Origin: Cecembia rubra
GTDB taxonomy: Bacteria; Bacteroidota; Bacteroidia; Cytophagales; Cyclobacteriaceae
DNA: 42,062 bases
Direction: 5' to 3'
NCBI RefSeq assembly: GCF_003014575.1
Contig: NZ_PYGF01000019.1
Coordinates: 1-42,062 of the forward strand
Position 1 is the first letter of the stretch. Every line of letters begins with the position of its first letter. The position numbers and the translations under genes were made by a program. The notes beneath the pieces are model-generated. The model saw only the letters and a program-made list of their open reading frames with translations. It was not told where the DNA came from and did no database searches. Positions 8,377 to 17,474 of this stretch are shown here, piece after piece.

Positions 8377-11181
8377 TTAGGAAAGTTTTAACGCTTTGCT
8401 GATAATATTTGACTGCTCTTCGACGTGTACTTTATGGTAACCTGTAGCTGGAGAGGCAGAAGGTTTTCTGGAGATTACATCCATAGGAATATCTTTGTAA
8501 AGCATTCTCAATATAAAATTCCAATAACCCATGTTTTCAGGCTCTTCCTGTACCCATACTACTTCAGCGCCTTCATATTGTTTCAATGTTTCCAAAATTT
8601 GTTTCTTTGGAAGTGGATGTAGTTGTTCCACACGGATAATTGCTACATCTTTTACTTTTTCCTTTTCTCTGGTTTCTTCCAGGTCATAATAAATTTTTCC
8701 GGAACAGAGCACAACACGCTTCACATCCTTGGCTTTCACAAGGTTATCTGGAATGAGTTCCCTGAACCTACCTGAAGTGAATTCATCAAGTGGAGAAACA
8801 ACCTTTGGATGTCTTAGCAAGGACTTTGGAGACATTACAATACATGGCTTCCTGAATTCCCATGCCAGCTGTCTCCTAAGCAAATGGAAGAAATTGGATG
8901 GCTCGGTTATATTAGCTACCACGATATTGTACTCAGCTGACAACTGCAGGAATCTCTCCGGCCTGGCATTGGAGTGCTCAGGCCCCTGACCTTCATAACC
9001 ATGCGGCAATAACAATACCATTCCGTTCATTTTGCCCCACTTAGATTCTGCGGAGGAGATAAATTGGTCTATCATGGTCTGTGCACCGTTGGCAAAATCA
9101 CCAAATTGTGCTTCCCAAATGGCTAAGGAATGAGGGTTGGCCATGGCATACCCATACTCAAATCCCAAAACGGCATATTCAGAAAGCAGGGAGTTGTAAA
9201 TATGGAACTGGGCTTTGCTGTCTTTTAGCTCTTTTAGGAAATTGTAAGGCTTGTTGGTATTGGCATCATGCACAACCGCATGCCTGTGAGAAAATGTACC
9301 TCTTTGTACATCCTGACCAGTAATCCTTACCGTTTTACCGTCCAACAATAATGATCCATAGGCAAGCAATTCAGCCGCTGCCCAGTTGAGGGATTTGGAC
9401 TGGAAAAACATGTCCTTCCTTTGCTTCAACTGCACTTCAATTTGCTTTATTGGCTTGAAGCCTTTTGGGATGGAAGTCAGGGCATCTGCCACTTTCTCCA
9501 CGACCTCTAAACTGATACCTGTTTCGGGAGATTTTTCAAAATCCTGCGGAGTGGATTTTCTCAGTTCCAACCAGGCCTTTTCGAATTTAGTAAACTGGTA
9601 GGGAAGTGGCTTTTCTTTCACCATATTCAACCTATCTTGCAAAAGCTGACGGAATTCTTCATCCATTTGTTTCGCAATCTTAGCATCTATATCTCCCCTT
9701 TCTGTTAACCTTTTTACATAGATTTCTCTTGGGTTTGGATGCTTGGAAATGATATTATATAATTCAGGTTGGGTGAATTTCGGTTCATCAGACTCATTGT
9801 GTCCATGTCTTCTGTAGCAGACCATGTCCACAAAAATATCCTTGTCAAATTTCTGACGGAACTCAGCCGCTAATTTGGCAGCAAAAACTACTGCCTCAGC
9901 ATTGTCCCCATTAACGTGGATGACAGGTGCATCTATGATTTTGGCCACATCAGTACAATAGATGGATGTTCTGGCATCATCAAAATCAGTAGTGAATCCA
10001 ACTTGGTTATTGATAACAAAATGGATAGTACCACCTGTATTATATCCTTTCAGTCCGGCCATCTGTGTAACTTCATACACGATACCCTGACCGGCAACAG
10101 CGGCATCCCCATGTACCAAGATAGGTAGTGCTTTTTTGGAATTTCCTTTATGCTGCGAATCAATTTTTGCACGGATAAAACCCTCCACTACAGGATCCAC
10201 GGCCTCCAAATGTGAAGGGTTCGGAGCCAATTTAAGGTTGACCTTTTTATCACCTGTGGTAATGATATCGGATGAATAACCCATGTGGTATTTCACATCC
10301 CCATCACCCATAGTAAGGTCAGGCTTGGCAGTACCTTCAAATTCAGAGAAAATCTGCTCATAAGTTTTGCCCATGATATTGGCCAGAACATTGAGACGTC
10401 CTCTGTGTGCCATCCCGATCATGACTTCTTCTACGCCATAATCAGCTGCAGTATTGATCACTGCATCCAGGAATGGGATGGTGCTTTCTCCTCCTTCAAG
10501 GGAAAATCTCTTTTGTCCTAAATACTTGGTATGAAGAAAGTTCTCAAATACAACGGCCTGGTTCAATTTGAAAAGAATTCTTTTCTTTTCTTCTACTGAA
10601 GGATTAAATGCCAAAGCTTCTTTTTCGACTTTGGTCTTCAACCAATCCAACATCTCAGGATCCCTTATGTAAAGGTATTCAAAGCCAATAGCTCCTTCGT
10701 AAATAATTTTTAGGGAATCTACTATTTTTGAGAGTTTGGCACTTCCTATTCCTATTTCATTTCCAGCCTGGAACTCAGTATTCAGATCATTTTGGTCCAA
10801 ACCGAAATCTTCAAGATCAATCAGCGCTTTTCTGTCCCTCCTTTCTCTCACAGGATTTGTCTTGGATCGCAGGTGTGCCCTAGACCTGTACGCATGGATC
10901 AATGCCCTCACTTTGATCTCTTTGGGCAATTGTTCCATATCCATAATGGTACCTCGGGTAGCCAAAGCACCATTTACTGCAGGTTTACTTTCACCGTTAG
11001 CTGTAGTAACCTTTACTGCACCACCTTCTTCATCTTCGCCAAATCTGGTAATGGCAAAATCAAAGCCATCAAAAAAACTCTTCCAACTTGGGTCTATTGA
11101 ATCTGGGTTGTTTTTATATTCCGCATACAACTCATCAATGTAAGCCACATGCGCATTGGAAATGTAGGAATATTTATCCAT
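8377..11181 (-). CDS. sucA: 2-oxoglutarate dehydrogenase E1
   Basis: E1 uses thiamine diphosphate to decarboxylate 2-oxoglutarate in the citric acid cycle and loads the succinyl group on E2. The 934-residue length is standard. The N-terminus has the E2-binding type segment (SNAHVAYIDELYAEYKNNPD, SWKSFFDGF). The middle shows IGMAHRGRLNVLANIMGK, NPSHLEAVDPVVEGF and HGDAAVAGQGIVYE; the C-terminal transketolase-like half shows LPHGYEGQGPEHSNARPERF and VWVQEEPENMG. It heads the sucA-sucB-lpdA group on the minus strand, and a promoter-like box precedes it closely. Nothing looks truncated. Confidence 0.97.
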   Translation of the reverse strand: MDKYSYISNAHVAYIDELYAEYKNNPDSIDPSWKSFFDGFDFAITRFGEDEEGGAVKVTTANGESKPAVNGALATRGTIMDMEQLPKEIKVRALIHAYRSRAHLRSKTNPVRERRDRKALIDLEDFGLDQNDLNTEFQAGNEIGIGSAKLSKIVDSLKIIYEGAIGFEYLYIRDPEMLDWLKTKVEKEALAFNPSVEEKKRILFKLNQAVVFENFLHTKYLGQKRFSLEGGESTIPFLDAVINTAADYGVEEVMIGMAHRGRLNVLANIMGKTYEQIFSEFEGTAKPDLTMGDGDVKYHMGYSSDIITTGDKKVNLKLAPNPSHLEAVDPVVEGFIRAKIDSQHKGNSKKALPILVHGDAAVAGQGIVYEVTQMAGLKGYNTGGTIHFVINNQVGFTTDFDDARTSIYCTDVAKIIDAPVIHVNGDNAEAVVFAAKLAAEFRQKFDKDIFVDMVCYRRHGHNESDEPKFTQPELYNIISKHPNPREIYVKRLTERGDIDAKIAKQMDEEFRQLLQDRLNMVKEKPLPYQFTKFEKAWLELRKSTPQDFEKSPETGISLEVVEKVADALTSIPKGFKPIKQIEVQLKQRKDMFFQSKSLNWAAAELLAYGSLLLDGKTVRITGQDVQRGTFSHRHAVVHDANTNKPYNFLKELKDSKAQFHIYNSLLSEYAVLGFEYGYAMANPHSLAIWEAQFGDFANGAQTMIDQFISSAESKWGKMNGMVLLLPHGYEGQGPEHSNARPERFLQLSAEYNIVVANITEPSNFFHLLRRQLAWEFRKPCIVMSPKSLLRHPKVVSPLDEFTSGRFRELIPDNLVKAKDVKRVVLCSGKIYYDLEETREKEKVKDVAIIRVEQLHPLPKKQILETLKQYEGAEVVWVQEEPENMGYWNFILRMLYKDIPMDVISRKPSASPATGYHKVHVEEQSNIISKALKLS

Positions 11182-11203
11182 GATTAGTTAAGATCTTTGA
11201 TTA

Positions 11204-11211
11204 CAAAGGTA
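11204..11211 (-). promoter_or_regulatory. Probable sucA promoter -7 box
   Basis: The minus strand reads TACCTTTG, an exact TAnnTTTG match, 22 nt upstream of the sucA start codon, implying a very short leader. The -33 region about 19-20 bp further up is a T-rich run without a clean TTTG. Confidence 0.5.
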
Positions 11212-11607
11212 TAGGATTGATTATTTTTAAAAAAACCGTATATTCGGTTTTACAAATATTTTATTTTATTATTTAAGATCCACATAAATAAAATTTAATT
11301 CCGCTTAGAAGGAGAAAAAAATGCAATGAAAAAATATGATTGATGATTTTTATAATTTATCAAGGAAAGATAAACTGAACAACAATTAGATTTAACGCTA
11401 TTTCAAAGAAATAAAGTAAAAGTTTTTATTTGAATTCAAAGCTAAAGTAGACTTTTTGTATCTGAAAGGATTCTTTCTACATTGGAGAGCTATCTAAAAA
11501 TTTTGATTTAAGGTTGGCATTTATATACAAAAGCCGGGATTCTATTGAGAATAAACTTGAATCTTAGATAAAGAAACCAAAAAAATAAAAATATTAATCG
11601 TATATAG

Positions 11608-11802
11608 AAGCTTTACGAACAGGTAGATCAACTTATTGGGGAGAATGATTTTTAAGAGAAAATTATAAGAAGTTATGGAATTGAAAGTAAGGAGAAACAA
11701 AAATTGCAACTTCACAGAGTGGTATATCTATTAGAAATTAGTGCAAAATACTTGATGAACCTAATTTCAGATTGTATTAAAAAGAAAGAAATAAAATGCT
11801 AA
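11608..11802 (+). pseudogene. Decayed coding fragment, unknown product
   Basis: Reading this frame gives KLYEQVDQLIGENDF, then one in-frame TAA (11653-11655), then KIIRSYGIESKEKQKLQLHR followed by VVYLLEIS and a lysine-rich end at TAA 11800-11802. The amphipathic helical character and even codon use suggest a true gene remnant of about 65 residues. Small helical N-terminal modules of this type precede effector domains in some Bacteroidota proteins, but I cannot assign it. There is no start codon or ribosome site that would make it functional. Confidence 0.35.
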
Positions 11803-12354
11803 TATACATGATTAAATTTACGAATGGACAATTTATAAAAAACGCAGCATAGTTCGAAGATTCTTTGTTGGAATTATTGATTGGCGAGATCTCAATTTTA
11901 GTCCCAAATCTCGATTAAAAGCTTTTCAGATTAATTGGTATTGGGCCCCTAATTTGACAAATAACCAAAGCAATCAGCTTATAAGAATTAATAAAAAACA
12001 ATAAAATTGAAAGACCGAATCAAATTTGGTTAAATAACATTAGTGAAACTCAAAGCTTAAAAGGTTTAATGTAATTAAATGCTGATATGAATGTGTTTAA
12101 CCGGCATTTTTTTTAAAAGATTCAAACAAACAACGATGGTGCAAAATGTTATAGATAAGTGTATGAGGAGTATTTTAAAGCATAAAATAAGCCAGAAATA
12201 ATTAATTCCTATCCAGAAATCCAATACTCCTCATTCTTATAGATGAATAAACTTCAATGATTTTACAATAAAATCTCGATGGGCTGAAAAGACATCCCCT
12301 AGACAATACCTATATTGAATGTTTGGAAAGCCTATGATGTAAGATTATAACTAA

Positions 12355-12492
12355 ACGAATCCAATTGAGGACGATTTTGAACTGTCGAAAGAAGTAGAAT
12401 GGTATTTGGAATACTATTTCCCAAGATTCATCAATTTTCCCAAGAATTGCGATTTTAAGAATTTTTCTGAACTAATCGAAAAAGCGAATTAA
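12355..12492 (+). pseudogene. Decayed coding fragment with a CHAT-protein-like WYLE block
   Basis: The frame reads NPIEDDFELSKEVEWYLEYY, then FPRFINFPKN and ends at TAA 12490-12492. A stop precedes it at 12352-12354. The block 'L-WYLE-YL--P' is common near the start of CHAT-domain proteins, which are caspase-like proteases of bacterial immune systems, so this may be what is left of one. That reading is an inference from a short motif. It could belong to the same dead gene as the 11608 fragment, which lies in the same orientation. Confidence 0.3.
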
Positions 12493-12640
12493 ACAGTAAT
12501 TTGATTTTTTGACCTTGTGGAAAACTCATATAGATCACAGATAAAAAAGAAGATTTTAAGAAATAAAAAATTAACTAATCCATCTATACTTTTGGCCAAA
12601 TTATTAGTCGGTAAATATAGTTTATCAAAAATCCATTGGC

Positions 12641-12648
12641 TAATTTTG
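12641..12648 (+). promoter_or_regulatory. Possible promoter -7 box for the adaptor gene
   Basis: TAATTTTG matches the Bacteroidota -7 consensus TAnnTTTG and lies 28 bp before the start codon at 12677. The -33 region is weak. Confidence 0.4.
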
Positions 12649-12676
12649 TATATGTCTGCCTAACCTACTTTATAAG

Positions 12677-13942
12677 ATGAAAAAAAAAACATTCTTTGTA
12701 TATGGCACAATAGTAGCCTCTATCTTTCTTTACTTTTTTTTCAAACCATCTCTGGTTACTAATGAAAAAGAAATATTGGCCCAAGCAAAAAGAGGAAAGT
12801 TCAAAGTTGAGATTACAACTTCAGGAGAGCTGCAGGCACTCAATTCAACATTAGTGTTGGGACCAATTGAAGCTCGACGGTTTCGAGTTGGGAATTTTAC
12901 TATTGAAGAAATGGTAGATGAAGGTACTAATGTTAAAAAGGGAGAATTTATAGCCTCGTTAGATAAAACAGAACTCTTCGGACGCTTGGAAGATAAGCGC
13001 TTGGAATTAGAGCAGGCCATTGCACTTTTTGAGCAGACTCAACTCGATACTTCTCTAGTTCTCAGACAGGAAAGGGACAATATAATCAATCTTGAATATG
13101 AAATTGAAGAAAGAAAACTTATTTTGAACCAATCTGAATATGAACCTCCTGCTATAATCAAACAAAATGAAAACAATGTAGAAAAAGCAAAAAGGGATTT
13201 GAAACAGGCTATAGATCGGTATAGGATAAAAACCATGCAGGAAAGAGCAAGGATGGTGGAAGTTTCAGCAAAGTTACGAGATGTACAGACAGAGGTAAAA
13301 CAAATAAATGAAGTTCTAGAAAAGTTTACTGTTACCGCACCTCAAAATGGTATGGTAATCTATGCTTCGGGAATGGGTGGGAAAATAAAAAAAGGAAGTC
13401 AAATCAGTGCCTGGAATCCAGTGGTAGCGACACTACCTGACTTGACAATTATGCAAAGTATTACCTATATAAATGAAGTGGATATAAGTAAGGTTAAAGT
13501 AGGTCAAAGGGTGGAATTAGGTTTAGATGCGTTTCCCGAAAAAAAACTATATGGGAAAGTTAAAAATGTTGCTAATGTAGGTCAGCAACGGCCTAATTCA
13601 GATGCCAAAGTTTTCGAAGTGACTATATTGATCAATGAAAGCGATCCTATGTTAAGACCTGGAATGACTACCAGCAATACCATTATTGTAGAGGAGTTAA
13701 ATGATGTAATATATGTACCATTGGAAGCTTTAAATACCCAAGCAGATTCTCTCAATTATGTTTATTTAAAATCTGGCAAAAAACAGGAAGTTAAGGTCGG
13801 AATAGCAAATGGAAATGATGTAGTAGTGGAACTTGGGTTGAAAGAGGGTGATGCCGTATACCTTTCTACTCCAGATTGGTCCACAAAGGTAGAAATTAAC
13901 TTGTTGGAAGGATTGAACAGAAAAAGAAACTCTTCTTTTTAG
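12677..13942 (+). CDS. HlyD/MacA-type periplasmic adaptor subunit of an efflux pump
   Basis: Adaptors of this family bridge an inner-membrane transporter to an outer-membrane channel. The 421-residue protein has an N-terminal signal anchor (about residues 4-20, TFFVYGTIVASIFLYFFF), then ITTSGELQALNSTLVLGPIE starting the lipoyl/barrel half, a long charged coiled coil (about residues 95-210), the second lipoyl half with FTVTAPQNGMVIYASG, and a beta-barrel with VGQRVELGLDAFPEKKLYGK. The C-terminal membrane-proximal domain follows. It precedes a MacB-type permease by 56 bp on the same strand, so the two probably form one operon and one pump. The substrate cannot be told from sequence. Confidence 0.88.
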   Translation: MKKKTFFVYGTIVASIFLYFFFKPSLVTNEKEILAQAKRGKFKVEITTSGELQALNSTLVLGPIEARRFRVGNFTIEEMVDEGTNVKKGEFIASLDKTELFGRLEDKRLELEQAIALFEQTQLDTSLVLRQERDNIINLEYEIEERKLILNQSEYEPPAIIKQNENNVEKAKRDLKQAIDRYRIKTMQERARMVEVSAKLRDVQTEVKQINEVLEKFTVTAPQNGMVIYASGMGGKIKKGSQISAWNPVVATLPDLTIMQSITYINEVDISKVKVGQRVELGLDAFPEKKLYGKVKNVANVGQQRPNSDAKVFEVTILINESDPMLRPGMTTSNTIIVEELNDVIYVPLEALNTQADSLNYVYLKSGKKQEVKVGIANGNDVVVELGLKEGDAVYLSTPDWSTKVEINLLEGLNRKRNSSF

Positions 13943-13998
13943 AATATTCCATTAAACTAACATAACATACATCTTGAAAGAGCTAGTGAAGAAAATTT

Positions 13999-15327
13999 AT
14001 GATTTTTGAAAATATTGAAGGAAAAAGGCTTTGGGTTAATTTTTGCATTGCCTTGGAAGCAGTAATTGCCAATAAAATACGCTCCTTATTAACATCCTTA
14101 GGTATCATTTTTGGAGTGGCTTCGGTCATTGCCATGTTGGCTATAGGGAATGGGGCCCAACAGGAAATATTAGATCAGATAAAACTCGTTGGGGTCAATA
14201 ACATTGTCGTTAAGCCTATTTTTGAACAAAGAGATCAAAGTATAAATGAAGCTTCTGATTTTGAGAAAGAACAAGCCAGATTTTCTCCCGGTCTCAAATT
14301 ACAAGATGTAGAAGCCATTAAGCAGATTATTCCCGGTATTAAGAATATTAATCCTGAGATTGAAATAGAAACTTTTCTGGTTCAAAGTGGTATTCGAAGG
14401 TCTGCTAAACTTGTGGGGATTACACCTGCGTATTTTGAAATGTTGGATTTAAAGTTGTTTAAAGGTAGAATTTTCAGTTCAGAAAATATGCGCAACAGTG
14501 AACCAGTCTGTATAATAGGAAAGGCGGTTGCTAATAAATTTTATCCCAAAGAAAACCCTATAGGAAAGCGCATAAAAAGTGGCAATCAATGGTTGGAAAT
14601 AATTGGGATTATGGAGGAAAGATTTATTTCGAAACAAAGTGTATCTAAATTAGGGATAAGGGATTTCAATATGGATGTTTATATTCCTATTGAAACCATG
14701 CTTGTAAGATTTATGAATAGAGATTTGGTACTGTCATCTAACTTACAAGGTAATAATAACCGTAGGTCGGACAATTACCACCAATTAGACAAGATAGTAG
14801 TCCAAGTAGAGAAAAGTGAAACTTTGAACCCAACTGCTGAGGTTGTAAATAAACTTTTGGGAAGAAGGCACAACCAAGTAATTGATTTTGAAGTGACTAT
14901 TCCAGAGTTATTATTAAAACAACAACAGAAGACCCAAAATATTTTTAATTATGTTTTGGGATCTATAGCGGGAATTTCTCTTTTGGTAGGTGGAATAGGC
15001 ATTATGAACATTATGTTGGCCTCAGTCCTGGAAAGAATAAAAGAAATTGGACTTAGACTTTCGTTAGGTGCGAAAAAATCAGATATTGTTAATCAATTTC
15101 TTTTTGAATCTATCTTGATTTCTGTTACCGGCGGATTAATTGGAGTATTGTTAGGAATAATTTTAGCGAAGTTGGTAGCTACATTAGGAGATTTTCCAAC
15201 AATCGTTACATTCCCATCTATATTGTTGTCTTTTGGAGTGGCGACAGCAGTTGGTTTGATTTTCGGAATTTCCCCTGCAAGAAAAGCAGCAATGCAAGAT
15301 CCAATAACCTCTTTGAGATATGAGTAA
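13999..15327 (+). CDS. MacB/FtsX-type ABC transporter permease without ATPase domain
   Basis: The 442-residue protein has the MacB permease layout: a first transmembrane helix near residues 27-49 (SLLTSLGIIFGVASVIAMLA), a large periplasmic domain (about 50-300, with 'VGITPAYFEMLDLKLFKGR'), and three C-terminal helices with GGIGIMNIMLASVLERIKEI and GISPARKAAMQDPITSLRYE. Full MacB carries an N-terminal ATPase of about 230 residues; none is present here and no ATPase gene is adjacent. In many Bacteroidota the ATPase is a separate gene, so it must be encoded elsewhere or the pump is incomplete. It belongs with the adaptor gene just upstream. Confidence 0.88.
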   Translation: MIFENIEGKRLWVNFCIALEAVIANKIRSLLTSLGIIFGVASVIAMLAIGNGAQQEILDQIKLVGVNNIVVKPIFEQRDQSINEASDFEKEQARFSPGLKLQDVEAIKQIIPGIKNINPEIEIETFLVQSGIRRSAKLVGITPAYFEMLDLKLFKGRIFSSENMRNSEPVCIIGKAVANKFYPKENPIGKRIKSGNQWLEIIGIMEERFISKQSVSKLGIRDFNMDVYIPIETMLVRFMNRDLVLSSNLQGNNNRRSDNYHQLDKIVVQVEKSETLNPTAEVVNKLLGRRHNQVIDFEVTIPELLLKQQQKTQNIFNYVLGSIAGISLLVGGIGIMNIMLASVLERIKEIGLRLSLGAKKSDIVNQFLFESILISVTGGLIGVLLGIILAKLVATLGDFPTIVTFPSILLSFGVATAVGLIFGISPARKAAMQDPITSLRYE

Positions 15328-15555
15328 AAGTTAATTATGTGTTCATTCCTGTATTTGAAAGGGATGTCGAAGTGCTCCAACTATCAATTTTTTAAATAAA
15401 TTCTCGCCAAAATATCTTCGGCTAATCTTGTAGACAAGATCATTACTTTAATTCTTTATAAAAAAACCAATAGAAAATTTTTCTTTTTGATACTAAATTA
15501 TTAAATTAATGACGAAATGTTTTTGATTTAACCTAAACTTTAAAATTTATTAACT

Positions 15556-15966
15556 ATGAAAAATCTAATTTTATTTCTATTACTAAATTTTGGCATGTCT
15601 ATAATTTTACATGCACAGTCTTGTCCCGCTGGATTTATTTGGAGCAATAGAACAAACTGTTGTATTGCTGATTGTAATTGTCCAGATTACGGTGTTGATA
15701 TTCAAATCGAGCCCAATGAAACTATCGGAGCTTGTTTAATTGATTCATCATCATGTTTGACATATCCAAATTTCCCAAATCCTACAGATTTTGAAATAAG
15801 ATGGTACATCAATAATACTCTTATTTCAGATTCTATTCAGTTATCATATTCTCTGATTGTAAATAGCTTAAATTTAGGAAGTGGCTCTCACTCCTTGAGG
15901 GCAGAATATAGAAGACATTCTTCGTGTACATGGAAAAACACTGGGAATATCACTTTTTACCTTTAA
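15556..15966 (+). CDS. Secreted cysteine-rich hypothetical protein
   Basis: A 136-residue protein with a clear signal peptide (LILFLLLNFGMSIILHAQ, cut probably after residue 21). The mature part has eight cysteines, six of them in the first half (SCPAG, NCCIADCNC, GAC, SSC), which implies disulfide bonds in the periplasm or outside the cell. The second half (EIRWYINNTLISDSIQLSYS) looks like a single Ig/PKD-type beta-sandwich. I do not recognise a family. It lies 228 bp after the efflux permease on the same strand and might be a substrate or accessory of that pump, but nothing in the sequence proves a link. Confidence 0.6.
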   Translation: MKNLILFLLLNFGMSIILHAQSCPAGFIWSNRTNCCIADCNCPDYGVDIQIEPNETIGACLIDSSSCLTYPNFPNPTDFEIRWYINNTLISDSIQLSYSLIVNSLNLGSGSHSLRAEYRRHSSCTWKNTGNITFYL

Positions 15967-16030
15967 CAAATTTCAAAGACATTTCAATGATTACCTAGTA
16001 CCTTGGGACTTTTTATAAAATCCCTTCTGT

Positions 16031-16075
16031 AAAATCGGAGCAAGGTGTATTTATCACTTTATTCCGATTTTTTCT
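16031..16075 (+). terminator. Probable intrinsic terminator
   Basis: AAAATCGGA (16031-16039) and TCCGATTTT (16063-16071) form a perfect 9-bp stem with a 23-nt loop, followed by T-rich TTTCTTATTTTTG. It lies about 65 bp after the cysteine-rich protein gene. The loop is longer than usual. Confidence 0.5.
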
Positions 16076-16335
16076 TATTTTTGTTCACATAAATGGAGTC
16101 AATTTCAGTTGGGGAAAGTACAAAATTTATTTGTGTTTGACTTAGAGAATTAGAATTTTTGACTTGGGTAGAAATATATCTTTATTGGCTTTCGTGGCTT
16201 ATTGTTTTAAAGTAATTTCCTATCAGGTAGATTATATTATTCTCTTTTCCTTTTTGCGATCTTTTCTGAATTGGCTGTCAATTATGCAAAATTATCATAA
16301 GTTACTCCTGAAAAAAATTAATCTGTTTCTTCCCA

Positions 16336-16640
16336 AACCTGCCAAATCCCCCATATCTAAAAAATCCCCTATCCAGGGTATTTTATACATCTATGTTTAC
16401 AATTAAACCTTAAATTCACGACTTTAGATGATTTATTCTAATTTTTTAACTTATAAACTTAAATTATACAAATAAAGACTATGGGATCAACTCTAGAAAG
16501 GAGGGTGTAATTTTATGCTGTTACATAAGAACTATGGAGTGGAAGTCATATCGTAAAAAAAAAACAATCCTGGACATATTTTAGTGAGGGTCCAAGATGC
16601 AGGGGGACTAGATCAGTATTACCTGTCCCGACCTTCGGAA
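16336..16640. repeat. Long direct repeat, copy 1, at the left edge of the accessory island
   Basis: This segment matches 23058-23625 over several blocks: a hairpin block (TAAAAAATCCCCTATCCAGG then GTATTTT), a block with GGATCAACTCTAGAAAGG and TTTTATGCTGTTACATAAGA, then GACATATTTTAGTGAGGGTC, GATGCAGGGGGAC and CCTGTCCCGACCTTC. The copy at 23058 keeps a 32-codon Cys-rich frame that is broken here. The two copies flank the restriction-modification, nuclease and SLATT genes. No gene is seen between 16076 and 16650; a weak plus-strand frame at 16164 crosses the repeat and is not believed. Confidence 0.75.
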
Positions 16641-16681
16641 TACGGTAGCCCCGATTCTTGGGATAAATTGTGAGAGCCTCA

Positions 16682-16857
16682 ACCTGAGCCATTTGGCTCA
16701 GGTCGGGCTACTCGATTATCGCTTCGGTGATCTTTTTCGTCCGATGGCTTGTCGGTCGTTTTGGTCGTGCGGTTGGGCAGACACACTCTTTGCCAAGTTT
16801 TGGTTTGCGTGTCGGCTGGTGCGACTTGGCAATGTGTGTGGCTGTGAAGCGTTGGCA
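16682..16857. repeat. attC-like foldback element downstream of the nuclease/methylase operon
   Basis: Two hairpins stand here. ACCTGAGCC-attt-GGCTCAGGT (16682-16703) is perfect. A larger one pairs CAGACACACTCTTTGCCAAG (16778-16797) with CTTGGCAATGTGTGTGGCTG (16825-16844) with few mismatches. The element ends in GTTGGCA (16851-16857), 6 nt from the stop codon of the minus-strand nuclease gene. The same layout, with GTTAGCA and GTTAGCC, is seen at 28338 and 30396. Integron attC sites have this sort of imperfect palindrome with a GTTRRRY core, but the match is partial and no integrase is in the window. Confidence 0.5.
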
Positions 16858-16863
16858 TTAGTT

Positions 16864-17472
16864 TTAAATAGTCGTAAAGTCAAATATCAAGTGTTTCAAC
16901 ATCCCTATGTCAGAATGATTAGATTCAAAATAGCTTTTTAATAGATTGTTTGAGCCAAGTTTTAAAATTTCTGCATTTCTCTTGTCTTTTACCAATAAAG
17001 AGTTAATTCCTTTTACAGTTTCACTTACTTTGCCTTCAAGCAAATACCCAATTAGACTGCCATTTTCGTACTTTTTAGAAACGAAACTGTTTATTCCTGT
17101 ATCTATGTATCTTCGTTTTAATGCAGAATCATTTTGTTTCAGATTTTTAGCTTCAAAGAAATACTCAAATTCATATGTTGAAATAAAGGATGTTAGTCTA
17201 AAATCAATTCGAGGGAATTTATCAGAAAATCCTTTTGCTTTAGGTATGTCTTTTGGAATGTCTGCTTCAACATTAGTTGAAACTTTCCATTTTAGTCTTA
17301 ATGGATTTTCTTTTAAATGGCGGTGCAATTCTGAAGAAATATCATTTTCATTCCAATCTAATTGTATCACTTTCGCATACAATGAGGTTTCATACGATTC
17401 AACGATTAACTGAAAACATTTTTGCTCAAAAGCATTCCTGAATTTTGTATAAACAATCGTATTCAATGCCAT
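16864..17472 (-). CDS. PD-(D/E)XK nuclease-like protein, partner of the adjacent DNA methylase
   Basis: This 202-residue protein shows a likely PD-(D/E)XK core: PRIDF with Asp90 and, after a beta-strand, FFEAKN with Glu107 and Lys109. An acidic helix upstream (ENDISSELHRHL) may give the fourth residue. No membrane segment is present. The ATG lies 2 nt after the stop codon of the 1036-residue methyltransferase gene, so translation is probably coupled and the two act together, presumably as the cutting and the modifying subunit of a restriction-modification system. I do not recognise the exact family; the nuclease call rests on the motif and on position. Confidence 0.6.
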   Translation of the reverse strand: MALNTIVYTKFRNAFEQKCFQLIVESYETSLYAKVIQLDWNENDISSELHRHLKENPLRLKWKVSTNVEADIPKDIPKAKGFSDKFPRIDFRLTSFISTYEFEYFFEAKNLKQNDSALKRRYIDTGINSFVSKKYENGSLIGYLLEGKVSETVKGINSLLVKDKRNAEILKLGSNNLLKSYFESNHSDIGMLKHLIFDFTTI

Positions 17473-17474
17473 CG

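Larger units (their letters stand above)
11212..12640. other. Gene desert with decayed coding fragments
   Basis: About 1.4 kb of very AT-rich DNA separates sucA from the adaptor gene. No intact frame of useful length exists on either strand. At least two stretches on the plus strand still read as protein-like (listed separately at 11608 and 12355). Other shorter pieces read in several frames, as expected for an old pseudogene. No inverted repeats or transposase remnants were recognised here. Confidence 0.6.

Noticed and set aside
16693-16941. 82-codon plus-strand frame
   Set aside because: It crosses the attC-like hairpin and the end of the nuclease gene on the other strand; Trp/Cys-rich composition is an effect of the palindrome.
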